Source: an uncultured Ellagibacter sp.
Lineage (GTDB): Bacteria; Actinomycetota; Coriobacteriia; Coriobacteriales; Eggerthellaceae
NCBI GenBank assembly: GCA_934663775.1
Contig: CAKUKU010000009.1
Span: forward strand, 20,050-84,049
Direction of reading: 5' to 3'
Length of the DNA: 64,000 nt
This document shows, piece after piece, positions 1-6,875 of the stretch. The first letter of the stretch is position 1. Every line of letters begins with the position of its first letter. Position numbers and translations under genes: made by a program. Under the pieces are notes generated by a model that was not told where the DNA came from, searched no databases, and saw only the letters and a program-made list of their open reading frames with translations.

Positions 1-1
1 C

Positions 2-319
2 GCGGCCTGCATGGCGGTCTGCCCCGCGCGCGCCATTCACCGGGACCCGCAGTTCGGCGCCGTGCTCGTCGACCGCGGCAAATGCCTCGGCTGCCGCTAT
101 TGTTCTTGGGCATGCGAGTTCGGCGCACCGCAGTTCGACCGCGACGGGCTCATGACGAAGTGCGACATGTGCATCGACCGTTTGCGCAAGGGGCTCGCGC
201 CGGCATGCGTGGAGTCCTGCTGCGGCGGCGCCATCACCATCGGGCCGGTCGAGACCGCCCGCAACGCGGTGCGGGAGCATGCCGCCAAGAGAATTGCTAC
301 CGCAAGCCGTCTTCTGTAG
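2..319 (+). CDS. dmsB: DmsB-like 4Fe-4S ferredoxin subunit of a molybdopterin oxidoreductase (5' partial)
   Basis: This is the C-terminal part of an electron-transfer subunit that carries electrons between a membrane anchor and a molybdopterin catalytic subunit of the DMSO-reductase family. The frame is open to the left edge, so the true start lies outside the window. Visible cysteine clusters are CMAVCP near the edge, CLGCRYCSWACE about 25 residues later, then CDMCIDR and CVESCC. These fit alternating [4Fe-4S] ligands of DmsB, PhsB and NrfC proteins. The dmsC-like gene starts 4 bases after the stop, so the two are surely one operon. The substrate (DMSO, TMAO, polysulfide or other) cannot be told without the missing catalytic subunit. 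Confidence 0.88.
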   Translation, partial: AACMAVCPARAIHRDPQFGAVLVDRGKCLGCRYCSWACEFGAPQFDRDGLMTKCDMCIDRLRKGLAPACVESCCGGAITIGPVETARNAVREHAAKRIATASRLL

Positions 320-323
320 CGCC

Positions 324-1193
324 ATGTCGATACCTTTGACGCAGGAAGAGCGCAGCGAGTCGGCGCTCGTCGCGTTCACGCTGCTCGTCCCCGCCTCGGC
401 GGGCGTGGCGCTCTTCGCCCTAGCCTTCGGGGGCGGCGTCCGACCCGCCATCACCGCGCTCGCGTTGGCGTGCGTCGGGATGACGGGGTCGATCACGCAT
501 CTCGCGAAACCGCTTCGCGCGCCCACGTCGCTGAGAAACGTTAGGTCCTCCTGGCTTTCACGCGAAATCGCGGCGGTCTCGGTTTTCTGGGCGTTCGAGC
601 TCGCCTGGCTTGCGAGCGAAGCCGCGACGATTGCCGCACGAGAGTCGGCCCTCGGCTTTCTCGTGGATGCGGCGCCTGTTGCTTCGCTACTCTTCCGCAC
701 GTCGGCCGTCTTAAGCGGGGCGCTCCTGCTCGCCGTGATCGCGCGCGCCTACAAAGTCTCCACGCGTCCCGCATGGTGCGGGCCGGAATGCCTCATGGAG
801 CTCACCGCCTGTGCACTTGGCGCTGGGGGCGCGCTATACGCCGCGAGCGCAGGGCTCTCCCTCGGCGGGTTCGGCGTTGTTGGGATCGCCTCCGCGATTG
901 CTGGTGTTGCGGGCCTGGCTCTCGACGTTTTCTCGCACAGGAGAAGGCGCTTGCGTCTTGAAAGCCTGCGCGAGCAAAGCGACGAGCGCATCCCGCTGAC
1001 GCTTACCCGCTATGACGAACTACGTAGCTTGGTTCTCGCAGCTTGGCTCGTCGAAATCGCAGCGGTGCTTCTTGCCGTCGCTACGCTCTTTTGGGTCGCA
1101 TCCTTAGCTCAGCTTGTAGCACATGCGCTGCATCGCCAGGTGTTTTACAAACTGCCTGTGCAAGTCCGTTATACTGCCAAACTGCGTAAGTAA
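324..1193 (+). CDS. dmsC: DmsC-like membrane anchor subunit
   Basis: A 289-residue integral membrane protein, the expected partner of the preceding ferredoxin subunit. It would anchor the oxidoreductase and oxidise menaquinol. About eight hydrophobic segments are visible, starting near residue 15, with a charged loop RRRRLRLESLREQ around residue 215. The pattern TGSITHLAKPLRAPTSLRN near residue 50 resembles the conserved loop of DmsC anchors. The start at 324 follows the dmsB stop by 4 bases; an upstream ATG in frame would overlap dmsB. The length matches the family. The last residues run into a degraded region, so the C-terminus may have been altered. Confidence 0.85.
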   Translation: MSIPLTQEERSESALVAFTLLVPASAGVALFALAFGGGVRPAITALALACVGMTGSITHLAKPLRAPTSLRNVRSSWLSREIAAVSVFWAFELAWLASEAATIAARESALGFLVDAAPVASLLFRTSAVLSGALLLAVIARAYKVSTRPAWCGPECLMELTACALGAGGALYAASAGLSLGGFGVVGIASAIAGVAGLALDVFSHRRRRLRLESLREQSDERIPLTLTRYDELRSLVLAAWLVEIAAVLLAVATLFWVASLAQLVAHALHRQVFYKLPVQVRYTAKLRK

Positions 1194-1369
1194 AGCTCGG
1201 GCGAGAGACAGGAATCCCGTGTCGTTGAGGGCGCCTGAGAGCAAATTATCTTTTCCTTCGCGGGCGATTGCCCATTCGATGCGATCCTGCGCAAATCGTC
1301 GGAATCGAATCCGTCGATTAGGTACCCAGGGATGGCTTTCGCCTGCTCGCTCGAGGTGATGATGCGCAT
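1169..1369 (-). pseudogene. Short ORF with strong ribosome binding site, probably a decayed gene start
   Basis: A 66-codon frame begins MRIITSSEQAKAIPGYL and is preceded by a strong GGAGGAAGC Shine-Dalgarno, so a real gene once started here. After about 30 codons, near base 1280, a second minus-strand frame (reading DRIEWAIAREGKDNLL and onward to about 1104) becomes the more protein-like one, which suggests a frameshift. The frame overlaps the 3' end of dmsC by 25 bases. I recognise no family. It could instead be a genuine short hypothetical protein. Confidence 0.3.
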
Positions 1370-1444
1370 GCTTCCTCCAAACCAAGGAGACGGACATGCG
1401 GCTGTGACAGGCTAAACGCGCCAAAAGGAAGATAGAGATGGCAA

Positions 1445-1725
1445 TTAAGGGTCGTCGCCGTCCTTCGGCGCCATGGCGGCGTCGAGGCTGTGCACGTACA
1501 GGCCGAGCGCCGTGCCCGCAAGGGCGAAGACGGCCAGGACGGCCGCCAGCGCGATGAGGGCGCGCTTGCGCGCCTTGTGCGACTTGTGCTTTTTCCGGAC
1601 GCGGACTACATCGGGGTTCGCGCTAGACGGGTACGCGCCGCCCGGGTAACGAACAGGGGATTGCGCAGACGGGCGCCCCCGTGAGCCATTCCGCGCTTGG
1701 AATAACCGGTGCCGCTATGATTCAT
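1445..1725 (-). pseudogene. Truncated and frameshifted LytR-CpsA-Psr (LCP) family remnant
   Basis: The remnant has a good GGAGG ribosome binding site and starts MNHSGTGYSKRGMAHGG. The frame fails within 35 codons, but a one-base correction in the C5 run at 1676-1680 continues it into a basic stretch (VRKKHKSHKARKRA) followed by a single transmembrane segment (LIALAAVLAVFALAGTALGL) and YVHSLDAAMAPKDGDDP, then a TAA stop. A basic cytoplasmic tail plus one membrane span is the N-terminus of LCP cell-wall ligases in Actinobacteria. The catalytic LCP domain is absent. The family call is an inference from the N-terminal layout only. Confidence 0.5.
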
Positions 1726-1923
1726 CCCGCGAAATCCTCCCGTAGATCTAAGTGTGCATTTGCTTCTTGAAAATCGCGCGCCCGCCGCGTCTTGAACGAC
1801 AGGGCGCCCGCCGAATCGCTTTTCAGATCCTACAATATAGCACCCCCCCCCCGAGGATACTTAGAATTTAAACCAAATGGAGAAATCTGAAGATAATAGG
1901 ATGGCACAACTATTGGCTTTTCC

Positions 1924-3186
1924 CTATTCAGCCGCCAACATGCGACAGGCCCATTGGGCGGCGACCATGCTGCCTTTCGCGAGCACGCTCTCATCGATGG
2001 TGTAGAAGCAGCTGTGCTGCGGGTGGATGGCCCCCACCTCGAGATTGCGCGCACCCACGAAGCAGAACACGCCGGGCACGACGTTCAGGTACTCGCTGAA
2101 GTCCTCGCCCGAAAGCGTCCCGCGATAGCCCGATACCGCGGACTCCCCCAACATGTCCACGACCGCACGACGCGCCACCTCCGCGCACACAGGGTCGTTC
2201 GCAAGCCCGGCGTTGCCCTTCTCGAACGTGAATCTCACCTTCGCGCCGAACGCGTGGCCCACCTTGCTCACAATGCGCTCCAGGCGGTCGGGCACCTCGC
2301 TTCGCAACTGCTCGGTCCAAGTGCGCACCGTGCCCGTAAGGTACGCGTGACCAGCCATGATGTTGCGTGCCTCGCCGCCGTGGAACTCTCCTACGGTGAC
2401 CACGACCGGGTCGAACGGCGACACATCGCGGCTCACGAGCACCTGCAGCGCGTTCACCATTTCCGCACCCACGACCACCGCGTCGACGCCCTTGTGCGGC
2501 ATAGACCCGTGTGCGGAGACGCCCTCGATGTCGATGCGGAACCAGTCGGTGTTGGCCATGCGCTGCCCCGGCGCGCACGACACCGTGCCCGCGTCGACCT
2601 CGCTCCAGATGTGCGCGCCGTAGATGGCGTCGACCCCTTCAAGCGCACCTGCGTCGATCATGGAGAGCGCACCTATCGAGATTTCCTCGGCGGGCTGGAA
2701 AATGATGCGAACCTCGCCTTTGAGCTGCGATTTCAACCCCTGCAGGATGCGCACGGCACCGAGCATCATGGCCATGTGCGCATCGTGGCCGCACGCGTGC
2801 ATGACACCCTCGTTCTCCGAGGCGAAGGGAGCCCCGGTCTTCTCGGTCACGGGAAGCGCGTCGATGTCGGAGCGCAGGGCCACGCGGCGCGCGGGGATCC
2901 CCGCCTCGTCGTAGGCGCCGGAAGCCTCCCCGCGAACCGTCGCGATGATGCCATTGTTGTCGAGCCTGCGGTATTCCACACCGAGGCGATCGAGCTCGCC
3001 GCAAAGCGTTTCCTGCGTATGTTCTTCGTGTCCCGAAATCTCGGGGTGGCGGTGGAAGAGCCTGCGCCACTCGATGATGGCGCCCTCGGCGGCACGCGCC
3101 ACGTCGAGCACGGCGCCAACCGTCGGCGCGCCCGCGAGCTCGGACTGGGCGTAAGCGTACGCTTCAACATCTGCGCGAGGAAGCAT
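1924..3186 (-). CDS. M20-family amidohydrolase (aminoacylase / hippurate hydrolase type)
   Basis: A 420-residue metallopeptidase-fold enzyme that hydrolyses N-acyl amino acids or related amides. The metal-binding motifs are plain: RSDIDALP at residues 105-112, CGHDAH at 132-137, QPAEE at 164-168, and a late SGEDFSEY. The dimerisation domain lies between. The ATG at 3186 gives the normal family length and has AAGGGA upstream; a longer reading frame exists but would add about 100 atypical residues. The substrate cannot be assigned from sequence. It stands alone, with yddG about 290 bases upstream on the same strand. Confidence 0.9.
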   Translation of the reverse strand: MLPRADVEAYAYAQSELAGAPTVGAVLDVARAAEGAIIEWRRLFHRHPEISGHEEHTQETLCGELDRLGVEYRRLDNNGIIATVRGEASGAYDEAGIPARRVALRSDIDALPVTEKTGAPFASENEGVMHACGHDAHMAMMLGAVRILQGLKSQLKGEVRIIFQPAEEISIGALSMIDAGALEGVDAIYGAHIWSEVDAGTVSCAPGQRMANTDWFRIDIEGVSAHGSMPHKGVDAVVVGAEMVNALQVLVSRDVSPFDPVVVTVGEFHGGEARNIMAGHAYLTGTVRTWTEQLRSEVPDRLERIVSKVGHAFGAKVRFTFEKGNAGLANDPVCAEVARRAVVDMLGESAVSGYRGTLSGEDFSEYLNVVPGVFCFVGARNLEVGAIHPQHSCFYTIDESVLAKGSMVAAQWACRMLAAE

Positions 3187-3472
3187 GGGGGATCCCTTCG
3201 TGAAAGTGAATCTGAACAGGCCCTGAGGGTAACGGATGCGCGGGCGGCGAACCCGAACAACACGGCAAATGCACGAAAAGCCAGTCGGAAAACGGGTGAA
3301 CGGCGCTGATGCGCGTTGCACGGGGGCTTGCAGGCGGGGCGCGCCCGACGATGCGGCGGGCGGCACGTGGCGAGGAATCGTCGATTCGCACCGCGCGGGC
3401 GCCACGAGGGCGAGCAGAGGCCGATGCGCATCGCGCAGGCGGGGTGCGATCGCGGGAAAACGGGCGGCAGCT

Positions 3473-4396
3473 CTATTCACCCACCTCCCCTTCCGCCCGT
3501 TTCTCGGCGCGCCTGCCTAAAAAGACGTTCAGGAGCGACCCCGCGACCACGAAGGCAACGCCCGTCCAGAAAAGCCCCGGAAGCGCAAGCCCCAAGATGA
3601 TCGAGCTTGCCACCGCCGAGAGGAACGGCGCCGCATACGATGCGAGCGCCATGCGCGACACGTTGCCGAACAGAAGGCCGTGGTTCCAGCACGCGTACCC
3701 CGCAGCGATCGACGCCGTCGCCCCAAGAAGCGCCAAAATCGAGCCAATCGACGGCACACTTTCGAGGGCAGGCGCGCCCGAGGTGGCGAACATCACCCAG
3801 AACACCGCCGCGACACCGACCATGAAATAGGGCGTGGCGTCCCTGCCGTTCGTGATGCGCGGGGTGACGGCGGAATACGTCGCCCAGGCAATCGCAGCGG
3901 CGAACGTGAGGGCGAAAGGAAGCGGATTCGAGGTGATGTCTGCGACGACGACGCCCACGTCGAGCCCCGCATCTCCCCCTACCGCGAGCATGACGCCCAC
4001 GGCGGCGACAACCGCTCCCGGCACAGCGCGCAAAAACCCGCGCGCGCCGCTTGCCGCCGACGAGGTGAAAAGCACGGTGAGCGAGGGCCAAAGATAGTTC
4101 ACCATGCTGAGCTCGACCGTTTGCGTGGACGAGGCCGCAAGGCCGATCGAGGCGCTGATGGCAGCCTCGTAGAACACGAAAAGCCCGCCGCTTATCAGAA
4201 TGTACTTCTTGGGGAACGCGTGCAGTTTCGATGGGCGCAAGACAACGAAAAGCGAAGTCGCACCGAGCGTGTAGATGAGCGCGCCGCCGAGCAAGACGCC
4301 GAAACCTTGCGAGGTCAGGCGCACGAACCCGAACATCATGCTCCAAAACACGAGCGCGAGAAAGCCCACCATTGTGGCACGATCGCTTTTGCCCAT
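3473..4396 (-). CDS. yddG: YddG-type aromatic amino acid / drug-metabolite (DMT) exporter
   Basis: A 307-residue EamA-superfamily transporter with about ten hydrophobic helices. The N-terminal pattern WSMMFGFVRLTSQGFGVLLG and the later SMVNYLWPSLTVLF match the YddG branch, which exports aromatic amino acids and some toxic metabolites in enterics. The ATG at 4396 has GTGAGGCGT directly before it and puts the first helix near residue 10. A longer frame starting at 4504 lacks a comparable site. The C-terminal tail is charged (RRAEKRAEGEVGE). Substrate specificity is by family only. Confidence 0.82.
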   Translation of the reverse strand: MGKSDRATMVGFLALVFWSMMFGFVRLTSQGFGVLLGGALIYTLGATSLFVVLRPSKLHAFPKKYILISGGLFVFYEAAISASIGLAASSTQTVELSMVNYLWPSLTVLFTSSAASGARGFLRAVPGAVVAAVGVMLAVGGDAGLDVGVVVADITSNPLPFALTFAAAIAWATYSAVTPRITNGRDATPYFMVGVAAVFWVMFATSGAPALESVPSIGSILALLGATASIAAGYACWNHGLLFGNVSRMALASYAAPFLSAVASSIILGLALPGLFWTGVAFVVAGSLLNVFLGRRAEKRAEGEVGE

Positions 4397-4706
4397 ACGC
4401 CTCACGCGGCCGCTTCCTTTCCCACTCGAATTGAACTGCTCAATAATAGAGGAACGTGAGCGTTCGGCCTTGACGGATTTGCCAAAAGAGGGGAGCGGCG
4501 CCACCTGCGGGCAGGCGATCGGAGGACCATCGAGGACTCAAGGGCGGGCAGCCGACCGCCGAGGCGGGAAGCGGGAAAATGGTGCGAGATGCAAAGTGGT
4601 GAGGTGGTGAAGTTAGGCGGCGAGGCTGGGCGGCGCCCGAGGCGATGGACGCCCCTTCGGGCGCTTGTTGCGTCGCGTTGCAAATTCAGTAGCTCCCTCG
4701 TTATCC
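4397..4706. other. Intergenic region without a recognised gene
   Basis: The 310 bases between yddG and tatD hold no convincing reading frame. Near 4632-4660 there is a GCGCCCGA / TCGGGCGC inverted repeat that could end the tcdA-tatD transcript, although no U-tract follows. An AT-rich patch (4437-4450) upstream of yddG may hold its promoter, with a weak TATTAT hexamer on the minus strand. Confidence 0.4.
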
Positions 4707-5585
4707 CTAGCGGAAAAGCCCCCCGCTCGTGGCTGCAATTGCTTCGGCGAGCGCGCGAGCGTCCGCCTCGCGAGCCTGAGCGAGAAGCGACATGGTACGC
4801 TCGAGCCGCGGCGCGATGCTTTCGACGGGATACGCTTCCCCCGGCTTGCTCGGAGCATCGGTCTCGATGAGCAGGCGGTTTTCGGGAATAGCGCGCGCAT
4901 AGGCACGGCCGCGCTTCGTCTTGAGCATGCGCTCGTTCACGGAGAAAAGGCATCCCGCGTCGATGGCGCGAGTAAGCTCCTCTTGCGATCCGGAGAACCA
5001 ATGAAAGATGCAGATACAGGCGTCAAGGCATCCTGTGCGCTCGAGCACATCAAGCGCGCACATCGCTGCCGCCGACGAGTGGATGGACATGACGCGCCGA
5101 GGGGTTTCCGCTGACGAGCCCGCGACGGGCCGAGCATTATCACGCCGCCCAACCTCCGATTCCGCGGAGCGCCAATCCAAACCAACATTGTGTCGCTCTG
5201 CGGCCTTCCCTTCCCCAAGCGGGCGCGCGGCAGCAGCGCACACGCGCTCGAACGCCTCGATTTGCGCATCGCGCGTCTGTGCTCGACGTGGCTGGAAGTC
5301 GAGCCCCACCTCCGAGATAAGGGGCGCGACGGGAGCCAAGCGCTCGAACAGCGCGACTTCCCCTTCCCCGCAGGTGCCGTCGGCTACCCACCATGGATGG
5401 AGGCCCAAGCCAACCCGCACGCGAGACGCAAAGGGGGCGAGCATCATGCGCACGCGCTCGAAATCCCGCGGATCGCAAGTTCCCGATAGCGCGCCGCCAC
5501 ATGCGGCGTATGCAGCGGCAAGTTCCGTCGCATTGTCCGCAAAGTCCAGGTGGCAGTGCGTATCGATGAGCGGGACGTTCGCCAT
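4707..5585 (-). CDS. tatD: TatD-family metal-dependent hydrolase (possible DNase)
   Basis: A 292-residue TIM-barrel hydrolase. Metal and fold motifs are DTHCHLD at the N-terminus, LHPWW, EVGLD, FHWFSGS and LLIETDAP. TatD proteins are 3'-5' exonucleases or quality-control nucleases in the cytoplasm. The ATG at 5585 shares its A with the TGA of tcdA (TGATG), so translation is coupled. Odd feature: about 40 residues lie between the helix ending CAAAARP and the usual I-H-S strand (RVMSIHSS), roughly residues 123-166. This low-complexity Arg/Glu/Ala-rich segment is absent from typical family members and looks like an in-frame insertion. Confidence 0.88.
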   Translation of the reverse strand: MANVPLIDTHCHLDFADNATELAAAYAACGGALSGTCDPRDFERVRMMLAPFASRVRVGLGLHPWWVADGTCGEGEVALFERLAPVAPLISEVGLDFQPRRAQTRDAQIEAFERVCAAAARPLGEGKAAERHNVGLDWRSAESEVGRRDNARPVAGSSAETPRRVMSIHSSAAAMCALDVLERTGCLDACICIFHWFSGSQEELTRAIDAGCLFSVNERMLKTKRGRAYARAIPENRLLIETDAPSKPGEAYPVESIAPRLERTMSLLAQAREADARALAEAIAATSGGLFR

Positions 5586-6421
5586 CACAGCGATCGCCCG
5601 CCGTTTTCCAAACCCATAAGCGAGCAGATGACGTACCCCGCGATCATCTGCCCCATGACGGGCGGCATCCATGAGGTGGTGCCGAGCGGCGATTTCTTGC
5701 GCCGCTCCCCAGGCACTTGTTCGGGCTCGGGCGGGCGTGGTGTGCCCAAAAGCTTGCGCGCCGAGGGCTCGTCGGAATACAGGATGGTCCAGCGCTTGAT
5801 GCCCAGCTTGCGCGCCTCTTTGCGCAGGATTCGGCAAAGCCCGCAATCGTGCGTATCGTAGATGTTCGCGAACGACAGGCGCTCGGGGAAGAAGCGGTCT
5901 GCGGCACCTGCAGAGCACACGAGCGGAAGGTCCCGATCCTCGCACAGCTTCGCGAGAGAGAGTTTCGCGGAGACCGTGTCGATGGCGTCGATCACGAAGT
6001 CGACGTCGCCGTGCGCGTCGAGAAAGGCGGGCAGGTTCTCCGCGAGAACGAACTCGTCGATCGCCTCCACCTGCGCTGCCGGGTTAATCCCGCGCACCAT
6101 CTCGCGAGCGACGTCGGTCTTGCGGCGGCCTATCGTGCGCTCCCAGGCGACCGCCTGGCGGTTCACGTTCGAAGGCTGCACGACATCGCAATCTACCAGC
6201 ACAAACGATCCCACACCGCCGCGAGCAAGCGCCTCAAGGCAATTCGAGCCCACGCCGCCTAAGCCGAACAGCAGCACCTTTTTGCCCGCAAGGGAGCAGA
6301 CGCCGTCCTGCCCGAACACGATGGACAGCCGTCCCCAGCGCTCCTCTAAAGGCGAGGTGCGTGCAACGAGCGGACGCTCATCAGGTGCGGGAATTGTGTT
6401 TGGTTCGGCATTTTCAGCCAT
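5585..6421 (-). CDS. tcdA: tRNA threonylcarbamoyladenosine dehydratase TcdA (ThiF/HesA family)
   Basis: A 278-residue E1-like adenylating enzyme that cyclises N6-threonylcarbamoyladenosine at tRNA position 37. The nucleotide-binding loop is FGLGGVGSNCLEALAR, followed by LVDCDVVQPSNVNRQ, a pattern shared with E. coli TcdA. VIDAIDTVSAK is the next core motif, and a CGLCR motif sits near residue 185. The C-terminal WMPPVMGQMIAGYVI helix is also TcdA-like. The start at 6421 gives normal length. It is first in a two-gene operon with tatD, with TGATG coupling. Confidence 0.88.
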   Translation of the reverse strand: MAENAEPNTIPAPDERPLVARTSPLEERWGRLSIVFGQDGVCSLAGKKVLLFGLGGVGSNCLEALARGGVGSFVLVDCDVVQPSNVNRQAVAWERTIGRRKTDVAREMVRGINPAAQVEAIDEFVLAENLPAFLDAHGDVDFVIDAIDTVSAKLSLAKLCEDRDLPLVCSAGAADRFFPERLSFANIYDTHDCGLCRILRKEARKLGIKRWTILYSDEPSARKLLGTPRPPEPEQVPGERRKKSPLGTTSWMPPVMGQMIAGYVICSLMGLENGGRSL

Positions 6422-6691
6422 GGGTTCGTTCCTTCCAGTGAGCTTTAACGGATTAGGTGAGCGTGAGAGCGGGGGCGTGCGCCCAAATCGAGAGAGGCTG
6501 ATTAGCTGCGAATCCGCAACAGGCCCCAGCGGTTACCCGAGTAGTTTTGCGGCCAGCCTCGACGGCTTGGGGACGGCCCCAAACATGTTGGGCCCGGCTG
6601 GCTATGGACCCGAGCTGAATTTGAAGCTGGCCTGCTACCGATGCAAGGCGATTTCGAGCGATTTAGAGCGTTTCGTGGAGCAGTTGGGCAA

Positions 6692-6864
6692 GTTCGTGGT
6701 CAAGTGAGCGAGTTGTGCGCGCTTGCTCGCCTCCTCCAAAGGGGCGAAAGTCAATAATCGTCACAGCTACACCCCATATAAAGGCAATATGGGGTGTAGC
6801 TGCAGAGTGAACGGCATTCTGATGAGCCATCAACAGCGCACAACTCGTTCTTTTGACCACCAAG
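6692..6864. mobile_element. MITE-like element with 29-bp imperfect terminal inverted repeats
   Basis: Positions 6692-6720 and 6836-6864 are inverted copies of each other (24 of 29 bases match; shared core GTGGTCAA...GAGTTGTGCGC). A perfect 16-bp hairpin lies between them. The 173-bp span has no convincing coding content and sits immediately downstream of the copA stop, between copA and tcdA. Size and structure fit a miniature inverted-repeat element. No target duplication is obvious and no transposase is nearby, so mobility is an inference. Confidence 0.5.
6764..6802. repeat. Perfect 16-bp inverted repeat (hairpin)
   Basis: The arms CAGCTACACCCCATAT and its exact complement are separated by a 7-base loop AAAGGCA. 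No U-tract follows on either strand, so a simple intrinsic terminator is unlikely, although it may still act as a 3' barrier for the copA transcript that reads towards it. It sits in the centre of the MITE-like element. Confidence 0.7.
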
Positions 6865-6875
6865 TGGTAGGTTTG

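Noticed and set aside
6422..6691. RNA gene or riboswitch between tcdA and the MITE-like element
   Set aside because: Several short G+C-rich pairings exist, but no tRNA T-loop or riboswitch core I know can be recognised.
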